DNA of 64,000 bases from Paenibacillus doosanensis (GTDB lineage Bacteria > Bacillota > Bacilli > Paenibacillales > NBRC-103111), in assembly GCF_025060755.1 (NCBI RefSeq), contig NZ_JANYUY010000022.1, positions 48,577 to 112,576 of the forward strand, read 5' to 3'. Below, in pieces: positions 36,418 to 45,081 of this stretch. The translations under genes were made by a program, and so were the position numbers. Numbering within the stretch: the first letter of the stretch is position 1; the number at the start of each line of letters is the position of its first letter. The notes under the pieces are model-generated. The model was not told the DNA's origin and made no database searches. It saw only the letters and a program-made list of their open reading frames with translations.

Positions 36418-37405
36418 TCTCTTCCGTCCCTTCTTCGACTATGTCGGTAATTTGTATGGCCAATTTTCCACGTGTCGTCCCGGGAGTCCCGTGAAACTTC
36501 AGCTTCTCTCCTATCCGTATGTTCAATAGCTCGTCCACCGGTTTATTTAAGGAAACGACGTCTCCGACATTCAAGCTCAAAAATTCGCGAACTGTAATTT
36601 GCGACTCGCCGAGCTCGGCGATGATCGGCAGCTTAGCCTTGTGAATCCTCGACTGCAGCGCCATCACTTCTTCGGGAGCGCTCGTCTTTTTCTGAGAGAC
36701 AAACCAGTGATGAACGGATAATCTCGGCATGATCGGTTCGATGACAACATGAGGGATACACAAATTGATCATTCCTGTCGTATCGCCGATCTTGGTGCTC
36801 AGCGAAATGAGCGCAATCGTCTCGTTCGGCGATACGATCTGCATAAACTGCGGATTCGTCTCCAACGCTTCCATACGAGGCGACAGATCGACCACCGTTT
36901 TCCACGCCTCCTGCAGACTCTCGAACGCCCTGCTGAATATCCGTTCCATCACGATCGTCTCGATCTCCGTGAGCGCATTGATTTTCGTCGGTGACGTTCC
37001 CGCTCCTCCGAGCAGCCGGTCCAACATGGCGAACGCCACGTTCGGGTGCACTTCGAGCACCATTCTGCCTTCGAGCGGTTCCGCCTCAAAGATATTGAGA
37101 ATCGTCATCTTCGGTATGGAACGAATAAATTCATCATAAGGCAGCTGCTCTACCTGAACGACATTGATTTGGACAAACGTTCTCAGCTGCGCGGAGAAAT
37201 AAGTTGTCAGAAACCGCGCAAAGTTTTCATGAATTCTCGTCAAGCTGCGGATATGATCTTTGGAAAACCGGACCGCCCGCTTAAAATCATACGCGCGTAC
37301 TTTTTTCTGCGTCTCTTCCTTCTTCAGCTCTTCGGCATCCATCTCACCGGAGGACAGTGCGGCAAGCAAGGCGTCAATCTCATTTTGTGAAAGTACATCA
37401 ACCAT
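36407..37405 (-). CDS. fliM: flagellar motor switch protein FliM
   Basis: C-ring component that binds CheY-P. N-terminal motif LSQNEIDALLAALSSG, then the FliM middle domain (YDFKRAVRFSKDHIRSLTRI, HENFARFLTTYFSAQLRTFV, LDRLLGGAG, INLCIPHVVIEPIMPRLS) and a C-terminal SpoA domain (ESQITVREFLSLNVGDVVSL). 332 residues is normal. ATG at 37405 with GGGAGGTGA upstream. Confidence 0.98.
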   Translation of the reverse strand: MVDVLSQNEIDALLAALSSGEMDAEELKKEETQKKVRAYDFKRAVRFSKDHIRSLTRIHENFARFLTTYFSAQLRTFVQINVVQVEQLPYDEFIRSIPKMTILNIFEAEPLEGRMVLEVHPNVAFAMLDRLLGGAGTSPTKINALTEIETIVMERIFSRAFESLQEAWKTVVDLSPRMEALETNPQFMQIVSPNETIALISLSTKIGDTTGMINLCIPHVVIEPIMPRLSVHHWFVSQKKTSAPEEVMALQSRIHKAKLPIIAELGESQITVREFLSLNVGDVVSLNKPVDELLNIRIGEKLKFHGTPGTTRGKLAIQITDIVEEGTEENDE

Positions 37406-37444
37406 TAATCGTCACCTCCCTTTCGCAAGTATGTAAAATGGAGC

Positions 37445-37921
37445 CTACTGAAGCACGCTGTCCGTGATCCAGATTTGTTTGATTTTCCCGCTGGATAACA
37501 ACGGGTTCATTTTATTCATAAGGACGGAAGTCAGATTATCGAAGCCCTTGCTGCCTTGTACCTGCTCCGGAGTCATATCGGCGAGCGTTTGTACGATGAT
37601 GGCTTTCATTTTGAAATCGAGCTTCTCAAATTCTTCCTTGGCCTTCTTATTTTCCATCTCAATGGCAAAGCTCGCTTTAATGAAGCGGTTATTCGCTGCG
37701 AGGTTTGTCAGTATATCCTTCAATATTACTGTGTTTTCTTTTGCTTCATCCGGTGTCGATTTCTTGGCCGGTTTCACTTCGCCGGCTGAGCTGAGCGCTT
37801 GCTCCTGCGGATTGCTGCTCGCTTTATCCATATAATTCCACAACACGAAGGCTGCGGTTAATATTAAGGTTATAGCTATAAGGATCGCTACGATCAGTAG
37901 AAAAACTCGGCTTTTTAACAA
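37445..37921 (-). CDS. fliL: flagellar basal-body protein FliL
   Basis: Single-span membrane protein associated with the stator around the basal body. N-terminal membrane segment FLLIVAILIAITLILTAAFV, a linker, then the extracytoplasmic FliL domain with LTNLAANNRFIKASFAIEME and MKAIIVQTLADMTPEQVQGS. 158 residues. The start is TTG at 37921, immediately after the flbD stop, with GGAGGGG six bases upstream. Confidence 0.94.
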   Translation of the reverse strand: MLKSRVFLLIVAILIAITLILTAAFVLWNYMDKASSNPQEQALSSAGEVKPAKKSTPDEAKENTVILKDILTNLAANNRFIKASFAIEMENKKAKEEFEKLDFKMKAIIVQTLADMTPEQVQGSKGFDNLTSVLMNKMNPLLSSGKIKQIWITDSVLQ

Positions 37922-38143
37922 CTACAACCCCTCCGAATCCAAACTCTTGATTGTCCCGGTGACTGAACCGATCGAACGCATATACTGAGTAATCTGCTGA
38001 ACGACTTCGGGCCCCGGTTCCAATACGGTTATCTTTTTGCCGGTAATTAAGGTAATCATCGTGTCCGGCGTTTCTTCTATACTTTCAACCAACAGAGCGT
38101 TAACGGTAATCTGTTTCCCATTCAGACGGGTCAGTCGAATCAT
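37922..38143 (-). CDS. flbD: FlbD/SwrD family flagellar protein
   Basis: Small protein of 73 residues. The whole family pattern is there: MIRLTRLNGKQITVNALLVE, then ETPDTMITLITGKKITVLEP. The B. subtilis homologue SwrD (YlzI) raises flagellar motor power and is needed for swarming (established knowledge). ATG at 38143 with CGGAGG upstream. Lies between the hook gene and fliL, as in Bacillus. Confidence 0.93.
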   Translation of the reverse strand: MIRLTRLNGKQITVNALLVESIEETPDTMITLITGKKITVLEPGPEVVQQITQYMRSIGSVTGTIKSLDSEGL

Positions 38144-38168
38144 GAATAGCCTCCGAATTTGAATAGTC

Positions 38169-38187
38169 AGGGGGAGAAGACTCCCCC
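38169..38187 (-). other. stable hairpin between flgE and flbD
   Basis: GGGGGAG and CTCCCCC form a 7-bp stem with a 4-base loop. On the minus strand it is followed by TGACTATTC with no T-run, so it is not a typical terminator. It may stabilise or process the polycistronic mRNA after the highly expressed hook gene (inference). Confidence 0.5.
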
Positions 38188-38197
38188 TTCTATATTA

Positions 38198-39019
38198 TTA
38201 GCGTTTCAGGTTAACGACTTCCTGCAGCACTTCATCCGATGTCGTGATGATTCTGGAGTTCGCCTGGAAACCGCGCTGTGCTACGATCATCTCGGTAAAC
38301 TCCGAAGTCAGGTCCACGTTGGACATTTCCAGCTGCCCGGCGACAATCGCGCCTGTGCCCAGCGTAGGGTCATTAGGAAGCGCCGTCCCCAAATCGATCG
38401 GGTCCACATTCGAGTTAGCGGTTGATCGGTATAAATTGCCTCCGACTTTTTCAAGACCCGCCGGATTCGTTACTTTGGCTACAGCGATCACAAACGGAGC
38501 ATCCGTAGTACCATCCGCCTTCGTCGTAATGACTTCCCCGTTCTGCGAAATCGAGAATGCCGTATCGTCCTCGGCCAAAACAATCGGCGCGCCCTCCGTG
38601 CTCAAAACGAACATCCCGTCGGAATTCACCAGCTGGCGGTTAGCGTCGATCGTAAAGTTGCCCGCGCGGGTCAAAAACATATTGTCCGGCGATCCGTCCG
38701 GCGATACGGCGAAAAATCCGTCTCCGTCAATCCGCAAATCGGTAGGCACGTTCGTCGTCATGGCGCTGCCCGGAGTATGTACGGTATCGATGGCGCTGAT
38801 CGACACGCCCAAACCGATCTGCTGCGCGTTAACGCCGCCCTTGGCGTTCTCTTCCGGCGCGGTTACCCCGGATACGGTTTGGCTCAGAATATCTTTGAAC
38901 ATAACCCGCCCGGCCTTGAAGCCGATCGTATTCACATTCGCGATATTGTTTCCTATAACGTCGAGCTTGGTTTGAAATCCTCTCATACCGGAAACGCCGG
39001 AGTATAGCGATCTTAACAT
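38198..39019 (-). CDS. flgE: flagellar hook protein FlgE (FlgG-like)
   Basis: Rod/hook family protein of 273 residues, the size of the short B. subtilis hook protein FlgE (formerly called FlgG). N-terminal coiled-coil signature LRSLYSGVSGMRGFQTKLDV and GNNIANVNTIGFK; centre DLRIDGDGFFAVSPDG; C-terminal SNVDLTSEFTEMIVAQRGFQ with ANSRIITTSDEVLQEVVNLK. By position after flgD it is the hook, not the distal rod. ATG at 39019 behind GGGAGG. Confidence 0.95.
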   Translation of the reverse strand: MLRSLYSGVSGMRGFQTKLDVIGNNIANVNTIGFKAGRVMFKDILSQTVSGVTAPEENAKGGVNAQQIGLGVSISAIDTVHTPGSAMTTNVPTDLRIDGDGFFAVSPDGSPDNMFLTRAGNFTIDANRQLVNSDGMFVLSTEGAPIVLAEDDTAFSISQNGEVITTKADGTTDAPFVIAVAKVTNPAGLEKVGGNLYRSTANSNVDPIDLGTALPNDPTLGTGAIVAGQLEMSNVDLTSEFTEMIVAQRGFQANSRIITTSDEVLQEVVNLKR

Positions 39020-39115
39020 GCGCTTTTGCCTCCCAATAAATGTATAATTCCTTGATTAGCCGGTTGCTTCCATCGTTCCGCAACCTTGGGCCTCCTAAAG
39101 CGGTCCAGCCCGTTC

Positions 39116-39511
39116 TTACGATAAAATCACTGCGCTGTCGATCTGCGTAAACACATTGTCCTTCATCGAGGCGCCGTCAACGGCGGTCACTACCGTTCTG
39201 TTTTTAATATTCACGATAAGCGCCGTATTATTAATGATCATGAGCGAATCTTTAGCTCCCTTGGATGCGGCTTTATCGATAGCCGACCCGATCTGGGCAA
39301 GCTGTTCAGGTTGGAATTCAATCCCCCGCTGCTTCAATCGCTGCTCGGCATGGTGGCTGAACCGGATCAGCTGATTTTGCAAAATGTTTTCAAACGAAGG
39401 ATCTTGCTTGAATGCAGGCTTGGATGCTTGTCCCCGCGCCTCATTTCGCTGGATAGGCGACGTTCTGGCGCTGCCGGGATACAGCTGTCCGACAGAGATT
39501 CGATCGGTCAT
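39116..39511 (-). CDS. flagellar operon protein of the TIGR02530 type
   Basis: Protein of 131 residues. The central helix pair FENILQNQLIRFSHHAEQRL and KQRGIEFQPEQLAQIGSAID, followed by KGAKDSLMIINNTALIVNIK, matches what I know of the uncharacterised TIGR02530 flagellar operon family, usually found between flgD and flgE. It overlaps flgD by 4 bases and has GGAGG upstream of ATG 39511. Function unknown; a cytoplasmic helper of hook assembly is possible. Confidence 0.82.
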   Translation of the reverse strand: MTDRISVGQLYPGSARTSPIQRNEARGQASKPAFKQDPSFENILQNQLIRFSHHAEQRLKQRGIEFQPEQLAQIGSAIDKAASKGAKDSLMIINNTALIVNIKNRTVVTAVDGASMKDNVFTQIDSAVILS

Positions 39512-39972
39512 TGCGATTCCTCCGGACTGGAGCTCGCGCTATTGGCGATTTGCGTAATCTGGTCCAGAGCGATCTTCTCCTTGCCGACGACGGCAAACTG
39601 CGAGCCGTCCTTCACGACGATCGAATCGACGATGCCCGTTTTATCTATCGATTCGCCTTTCTCGTTCGTCCCGCCCCAAGTTATCGATTTGCCGATCAGT
39701 CCGGAGGCAAATCCCAGCGATTGGCGCAGCAGCTTCATTTCGTTGCTCATGTTGCTAAGCTGCTCAACGGAAGTAAACTGGGCCATCTGGGCGATAAATT
39801 CCTTATCCTGAAGCGGCTGCGAAGGGTCCTGATTTTGCAATTGGGCAATCAAAATTTTTAAAAACTCATCTTTGCCCAAATCGTTCGTTTTCTGTTCCTT
39901 CGCTACGTTGCTGATGTTCGTTTTGGCGTAATAAGGCCATACGTTTTTGGTGCTTACGGATGAATCCGACAC
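39508..39972 (-). CDS. flgD: flagellar hook assembly capping protein FlgD
   Basis: Scaffold that caps the growing hook. The N-terminal export/cap signature DLGKDEFLKILIAQLQNQDP followed by QPLQDKEFIAQMAQFTSVEQ is unmistakable. The C-terminal part is short (GLIGKSITWGGTNEKGESID, a small beta region), so the protein has 154 residues and lacks the large FnIII-like domain of E. coli FlgD, as in Bacillus. Start GTG at 39972 with GGGAGGTGA upstream. Coupled to the following gene. Confidence 0.95.
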   Translation of the reverse strand: MSDSSVSTKNVWPYYAKTNISNVAKEQKTNDLGKDEFLKILIAQLQNQDPSQPLQDKEFIAQMAQFTSVEQLSNMSNEMKLLRQSLGFASGLIGKSITWGGTNEKGESIDKTGIVDSIVVKDGSQFAVVGKEKIALDQITQIANSASSSPEESQ

Positions 39973-40005
39973 GGTTTCACCTCCCGAACGTTCATACTGC
40001 GATGA

Positions 40006-41505
40006 TTAAGCCGTAACGTCAATCGACGTTTGCCCCGGCCTCCCTAACACAGGCGCGCTTTTCACAGCTTGGGCGAGCTCTTCTTCCATAGAAACGCCGT
40101 TGCCGTTATTTCCTTTGGACTGCTTGCCCGATTGCTGGGACTGCTGCTGCCTTTGCTCCTGGAACAATCCGGACTGGAACGCCTGATTTTGCGTGACTTC
40201 CAATTTGTCCACTTGAATGCCTTGGCTTTGCAGCGTCGATCTGAGCTGTGACAGCTGGCTTTCGAGCATTTCCTTGCCCGCCATGCTGTCCGCCATAAAT
40301 TGGGCGATCAGTTGGCCGTTATGCATCGTCAATTTCACATCGACATGACCCAGATGCTGCGGATATAAAGACAGCTTCGCTTCCGTCAAGCCGTCAGCCA
40401 GCGTCTGAACCGTCAAAGACTTCATGACGAACTGAGTCATATCTTCCGCAAACGTAGGCGCCTGCATTAACAGAACCGGCGGCTTTGCCGTCTGCGCTGC
40501 GTTTGATGTCAGCTGTTTCAAATAATCCTGAACAGGTACGGCCTGAGAATCATCCGCAGAAGCGCTAATATCGGATAACGGTTCAAATAACGGCGCATCT
40601 TGAGCTTCGGACTTCGCTTCCATTCGGAAAGGCATCGTCTTGGCCGCCAATACTTCCAGACCGGGATGAACCGGTTGGACGACCGTCGCCGCCGGCGCGC
40701 TTGTTTGGGCTGGGTTCGTTTGAACGAAAGCTTGATTGCCGATAATGTGTTTCAATTCGGAGATCAGCTTTTGCATCGCTGACGTCTTACCGTCAGGCTG
40801 CACCCCCGCCGCACTCTGAGCGGCATTCGTCTCAAGCAGCTGCCTGAAATCTTTAAGAATCGTCAGCGCCTCCTGCTTGGACACCGGCTTCCATTCGGCC
40901 GGCTGAACCGATTGCGAAGCCGACTGTTGAACTGGAGCTTGTTCTTCAAGCGGAACGAACAATTCGGACGGGATCGCGCTTACGGCCGCTGCCGGAGCAG
41001 ACTGTACCGCTGCTGCGGCAGGCTGCGTTCCCTCGCTGTCCGCGTGCGCTTGATCTTCGGCGCTTGTTTGCTGCACGTCCGCCGGCGCTTGCGCTTGAGG
41101 CTGCATCATGACGAGCATCGCTTGCATTTGAGCCAGCCAAGCTTGGATATCGGGACTCGCGAGCAATGCGGAAGCATCGTCCTTGCCGGATTGCAGCAGT
41201 TCGATAAGCGCATCCAGCTGCTTAAGCGAATCTTCGGCTGCAGGCAGCTGCTGGTTGGCGCTGTTATCCTGCAATTGAGCCAGAAGCTGCGCCAGTGCGT
41301 TCAAACCCGCCACACCCGGCTGTTGGCTGCCCGTCGTATTGGCCGAAGCCGTCCCCGTACCGAGAAGCCCGATCAAGGCAGCCGAGAAGCCGTCGGCGTT
41401 TTGCCCCGCCGCCGTCCCGGACGAGCCGGAGCCCGCTGCGTTTCCTTGCGTTCCGCCGGAAGCTGCCGCAGCTGTATTCATGGATAATTGAGCTTGAATT
41501 ACCAT
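40006..41505 (-). CDS. fliK: flagellar hook-length control protein FliK
   Basis: Molecular ruler that triggers the FlhB substrate switch. The first 380 residues are Ala/Gln/Ser-rich and low in order. The C-terminal domain (about 390-455) has the family core EAKLSLYPQHLGHVDVKLTM followed by LESQLSQLRSTLQSQGIQVD. It ends in a Gln/Ser/Gly-rich tail. 499 residues. ATG at 41505 lies 11 bases after GGAGGTG, a rather long spacing. Position between ylxF and flgD is the standard one. Confidence 0.94.
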   Translation of the reverse strand: MVIQAQLSMNTAAAASGGTQGNAAGSGSSGTAAGQNADGFSAALIGLLGTGTASANTTGSQQPGVAGLNALAQLLAQLQDNSANQQLPAAEDSLKQLDALIELLQSGKDDASALLASPDIQAWLAQMQAMLVMMQPQAQAPADVQQTSAEDQAHADSEGTQPAAAAVQSAPAAAVSAIPSELFVPLEEQAPVQQSASQSVQPAEWKPVSKQEALTILKDFRQLLETNAAQSAAGVQPDGKTSAMQKLISELKHIIGNQAFVQTNPAQTSAPAATVVQPVHPGLEVLAAKTMPFRMEAKSEAQDAPLFEPLSDISASADDSQAVPVQDYLKQLTSNAAQTAKPPVLLMQAPTFAEDMTQFVMKSLTVQTLADGLTEAKLSLYPQHLGHVDVKLTMHNGQLIAQFMADSMAGKEMLESQLSQLRSTLQSQGIQVDKLEVTQNQAFQSGLFQEQRQQQSQQSGKQSKGNNGNGVSMEEELAQAVKSAPVLGRPGQTSIDVTA

Positions 41506-41533
41506 TGTCTTGTTTTCACCTCCTTTGCCGTCA

Positions 41534-42460
41534 TTATTGAACGAGCCGTGCAGATATTAACGCTGCCGTTTCCTTGGACTGCTCGGCAATGGCGGTAAGC
41601 ACTTTGGAGCGTCCGGCGCTATCCATGGAACTCAGGATCGAGAGCACTTTGTCCGGATTCGAGTTTTGCATTTCCAACAGCACCGTGGCCGCGCTCTTGG
41701 GCGCCATATTGGCAAATGTCGCTCCAAGATCGTCCTTGCTTATTTTTTGGGACGCTTTCGCGTCGCTCGCCGAATTCTGCTGCAGACGCTCCTGCAGCGC
41801 CGCAATTTCACGATCTTTGACCGTCGTCTGGTCTTTAAGCAATATGGAAGCGTCCGCCGCTTTCTTCGCATCCATTTTCTCCAAAATTTTTACCCGGTCA
41901 TCGGTTTTCATCATGCTCAGCACGAGCACAAGCTCCGATTGAGTCAAGTTTTCCATAATAGGAGCCGCCTTGGACGGAGTCATCTTGGCATACATCGAAG
42001 CCAATTGTTGAATTTGGGCGGTGTATTCTTCATCCGATTGCGCTTTGCTTTTCATCTGCTCCGTCAGCTCGCTGTTTTTCTGCTGCAATTCCTTGATGGT
42101 CTGATCGCGCTGCACCAGAGCGCTGTTCGTCTTGTCGATCTCTTGTTCCTTCTCGTCCAGCTTCGCGTTCAATGCTTGGATCGTCTCTTCCGGCGACGGA
42201 GCCGCCGACGCCGATTTTTGCTGACCGTCGGAAGTCTGCGTTTTCGCTTCTCCCGGTTTCGGTTTCGGGTCCGGAACTATATTTTGAATTACCGGAATTT
42301 TATTCGCTGCGCGAAGCACGCCGTTCATCACGTCATAATCGAAAATCGTGAGCAGCACGCCGAGCAATACGGCGGTAAACACAAACGGAATCAAAAACCA
42401 GATGAGAAACCGTTCCATAGCCCCATACGAAGAGGTATTTTCCACATCCAAATCTGACAT
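41534..42460 (-). CDS. ylxF: YlxF-type MotE/MgtE-N domain flagellar chaperone
   Basis: Inner-membrane protein of the fliJ-fliK interval. One N-terminal membrane segment (FLIWFLIPFVFTAVLLGVLL), a Pro/Ser linker, a coiled coil (about 80-150), then two MgtE-N-like helical repeats: YAKMTPSKAAPIMENLTQSE and FANMAPKSAATVLLEMQNSN. Related proteins (MotE) help stator or basal-body assembly. I chose ATG at 42460 (MSDLDVENTSSYG) with GGGAGGTGA upstream; a further 21 codons run into the end of fliJ. Confidence 0.88.
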   Translation of the reverse strand: MSDLDVENTSSYGAMERFLIWFLIPFVFTAVLLGVLLTIFDYDVMNGVLRAANKIPVIQNIVPDPKPKPGEAKTQTSDGQQKSASAAPSPEETIQALNAKLDEKEQEIDKTNSALVQRDQTIKELQQKNSELTEQMKSKAQSDEEYTAQIQQLASMYAKMTPSKAAPIMENLTQSELVLVLSMMKTDDRVKILEKMDAKKAADASILLKDQTTVKDREIAALQERLQQNSASDAKASQKISKDDLGATFANMAPKSAATVLLEMQNSNPDKVLSILSSMDSAGRSKVLTAIAEQSKETAALISARLVQ

Positions 42461-42485
42461 TCCCTTCACCTCCCTAATCCGGGTT

Positions 42486-42926
42486 CTACGACAATCTCCG
42501 GAAACGGTTCGTTGCCATTTCATCCATTTGGTCCTGTTCCTTTTTCAACACCATCGTCTGAAAACGGGTCAACGCTTTTTCCTTGGCTTTCGTCCACACC
42601 TTCTCTTCCATTACTCTTCCCGCCAACACATCCTGCTTGATGTTAACGGCTTGCTGAGCATGCTCCAGATCCTTATGCTTCAATTGAATCTGATGATCGA
42701 TGTGATCGGCATACTGCTGCAGCATCAGCATTTGCGAGATCGTCGCCCTATTGGAAGACACTTGGTGCAGCTGCTCGTGAATGCCGTCTTTAACCGAGTG
42801 CAGTTCGGTAAGACTCGACTCCTCTTCGCGCAGCTTGCCGATTGCTTCCGACAGCATCCACTCCGCTTGCGTCTTTTCGTTCGTCTTCAGGTCTACGATC
42901 TTTTGAAATGCATAACGGAATCGCAT
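42486..42926 (-). CDS. fliJ: flagellar export protein FliJ
   Basis: Coiled-coil stalk protein of the export ATPase complex. Almost wholly helical and charged, beginning MRFRYAFQKIVDLKTNEKTQ, a typical FliJ start. 146 residues with the ATG at 42926, which has AAGGGTGA about 9 bases upstream; a GTG four codons earlier is inside the fliI stop region. Follows fliI directly. Confidence 0.93.
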   Translation of the reverse strand: MRFRYAFQKIVDLKTNEKTQAEWMLSEAIGKLREEESSLTELHSVKDGIHEQLHQVSSNRATISQMLMLQQYADHIDHQIQLKHKDLEHAQQAVNIKQDVLAGRVMEEKVWTKAKEKALTRFQTMVLKKEQDQMDEMATNRFRRLS

Positions 42927-42934
42927 AGATTTGT

Positions 42935-44257
42935 TCACCCTTTATAAAATTCTTGGATTAACCTTTCCTGAGCTTCGCCGAATGTAAGCTTTTCCGTAAC
43001 CCTCTGTTTGGTGTAGTCCCAAATGGATTGAATCGATTCCAAAGATTTATCAATTTCCGGATTAGAACCTTTTTGGTACGCCCCTATATTGATTAAATCT
43101 TCCGAATCTTTGTAAACAGATAACAGCCGCTTCAAATTTTCCGCTGCCAGCTGATGCTCTTGGGGAACGATTTCCTTCATGACGCGGCTTACGCTGGACA
43201 GCACGTCGATCGCCGGATAATGCCCTCTATTGGCGATGTTCCGGTCGAGCACAATGTGCCCGTCCAATATGCCGCGAACGGCGTCGGCGATCGGCTCGTT
43301 CATATCGTCGCCGTCGACCAAGACGGTGTAAAACGCGGTGATCGAGCCTTTAGGTCCTGTTCCCGAACGTTCCAGCAGCTTCGGCAAGGTCGCGAATACG
43401 GAAGGCGTGTATCCTCTCGTCGCCGGAGGCTCGCCGACAGCGAGGCCGACCTCGCGCTGCGCCATCGCATAACGGGTGACCGAGTCCATCATCATCATGA
43501 CGTTTAGTCCGCGGTCTCTGAAATATTCCGCAATGCTCGTAGCGATCAGGGCGCCTTTAATGCGGATTAGGGCCGGCTGATCGGATGTGGCGACGATGAC
43601 GACCGAACGGGCCAAGCCTTCGGGGCCAAGATCCCGCTCGATGAAATCGAGCACCTCGCGTCCGCGTTCTCCAATGAGAGCAATCACGTTGACGTCGGCC
43701 GAAGTGTTTCGGGCGATCATCCCCATCAGTGTGCTTTTGCCGACGCCGGAACCGGCGAAGATGCCGACGCGCTGCCCTTTGCCGATCGTCAACAAGCCGT
43801 CGATGCAGCGAACCCCTACGCTGATCGGCTCAAGCACCCGAGGGCGCTTGAGCGGATTACTCGGGATATTGTTGGTTGAGTACTGCGCCATGCGGGATGA
43901 CAAAAAAGTACCGTCCAAGGGCTGGCCCAAACCGTCGAGAACCTTGCCTAACAATTCGTGTCCGACCTGGACCGTCAGAGGCTTGCCCGTTCCGACCACA
44001 TCGCAGCCCGGTCCGATCGATTCAAGTTCGCCGAGCGGCATCAGAAGCACTTTATTGTTCTTGAACCCGACGACCTCCGCCTTTAATGGCTTATTGGATT
44101 TCAGCGGGTAAATGTAGCACACGTCGCCGATGCTCGCATCCGGCCCTTCCGATTCAACCGTCAAGCCGATCACCTGGGTCACCTTGCCGTTCACCCGAAT
44201 CGGGTCGATATGCCGAAGCTGTTCGATATACTTCAATACATCAGGCGCCTGATTCAT
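42935..44257 (-). CDS. fliI: flagellum-specific export ATPase FliI
   Basis: F1-beta-like ATPase of the flagellar type III export system. Walker A GIFAGSGVGKSTLMGMIARN near residue 170, Walker B region VMMMMDSVTRYAMAQREVGL, and the family run GEPPATRGYTPSVFATLPKL; ending QRVTEKLTFGEAQERLIQEF. 440 residues, standard. ATG at 44257 overlaps the fliH stop by 4 bases, matching their complex formation. Confidence 0.98.
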   Translation of the reverse strand: MNQAPDVLKYIEQLRHIDPIRVNGKVTQVIGLTVESEGPDASIGDVCYIYPLKSNKPLKAEVVGFKNNKVLLMPLGELESIGPGCDVVGTGKPLTVQVGHELLGKVLDGLGQPLDGTFLSSRMAQYSTNNIPSNPLKRPRVLEPISVGVRCIDGLLTIGKGQRVGIFAGSGVGKSTLMGMIARNTSADVNVIALIGERGREVLDFIERDLGPEGLARSVVIVATSDQPALIRIKGALIATSIAEYFRDRGLNVMMMMDSVTRYAMAQREVGLAVGEPPATRGYTPSVFATLPKLLERSGTGPKGSITAFYTVLVDGDDMNEPIADAVRGILDGHIVLDRNIANRGHYPAIDVLSSVSRVMKEIVPQEHQLAAENLKRLLSVYKDSEDLINIGAYQKGSNPEIDKSLESIQSIWDYTKQRVTEKLTFGEAQERLIQEFYKG

Positions 44258-45081
44258 CCTGAGGTTCCCTCATTTCTGACGGCAAGATGCTGCAGCACGT
44301 TCTTGATTTCCTTTAACTGCGTGTCGATTCTAGCGTCGATACTGCCGAAGGACGAGCGGACTACGCAGCCGTGATCCTGCACCGACGGGTCGGGAATAAT
44401 CTGCAGCTCCGCCTGGGAGTCGATATGCAGCAGCAGCTCTTCTCTTGCATCCTGAATATAAGTGAAATGAGCCGGAGCCACACAAAGCGTAATGATCCCT
44501 TTCTCTTTGCGGCGCGCAAGAACGGATTCGATTAATTCGATAATCCATTCGGGCTCTACCGTCAGCTGGCGCGAGATAACCTTCTCGGCGATGGAGCAGC
44601 TCAGCTGAATTAAGAAGGGTTCGGCTTCCTGTATAATTTGCTGCTTCAATACATAGGCTTGATTCAATATTTGCGACGCTTCCTGCAGCATCTCGTTGTA
44701 CTGCTCGCGCAGCTGAGTTTCCGCTTCGCGCATCCCGTTCTCGTAGCCTTGACGGAATCCATCTTCCTTAAGCTGGTTCTGGAGCTGCTCGTCGCTCTGA
44801 CGCCGCTCATTCCACCACTGTTCGATTTCCGTCTGCGTTTGCTCGCGGACGGCCGCCGCTTCGTCCATTGCCGCTCGAACTTGTTGTTCCGCAAAGCTTT
44901 GGGCGTCTTGGAGAATTTGCTCCTTCATTTCCTCCAATTCGCGAAGCTCGGTATGATATTGCTCCGTGAAGCCGTCCGAAGACGCGCCCGGTTCGGCAAA
45001 AATCGTTTGTTTTTGTGCAACTTCGACTACCTTTTTATCGTCTAAGGATACGTATTGCGTATATTTGATCACATTAGACAA
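44254..45081 (-). CDS. fliH: flagellar export ATPase regulator FliH
   Basis: Regulator and anchor of FliI. A long Glu/Gln-rich helix (about 45-165) with EQYNEMLQEASQILNQAYVL, then a C-terminal V-ATPase-E-like domain: LIQLSCSIAEKVISRQLTVE and QIIPDPSVQDHGCVVRSSFG. The start is probably the TTG at 45081, with GGAGGAG nine bases upstream and SNVIKYTQYV as the first residues; it overlaps the fliG stop by 8 bases. Identity rests on position and the C-terminal domain. Confidence 0.9.
   Translation of the reverse strand: MSNVIKYTQYVSLDDKKVVEVAQKQTIFAEPGASSDGFTEQYHTELRELEEMKEQILQDAQSFAEQQVRAAMDEAAAVREQTQTEIEQWWNERRQSDEQLQNQLKEDGFRQGYENGMREAETQLREQYNEMLQEASQILNQAYVLKQQIIQEAEPFLIQLSCSIAEKVISRQLTVEPEWIIELIESVLARRKEKGIITLCVAPAHFTYIQDAREELLLHIDSQAELQIIPDPSVQDHGCVVRSSFGSIDARIDTQLKEIKNVLQHLAVRNEGTSG

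Noticed and set aside
38169..38187. flgE-flbD hairpin as an operon terminator
   Set aside because: Followed by TGACTATTC without a T-run; the operon continues.
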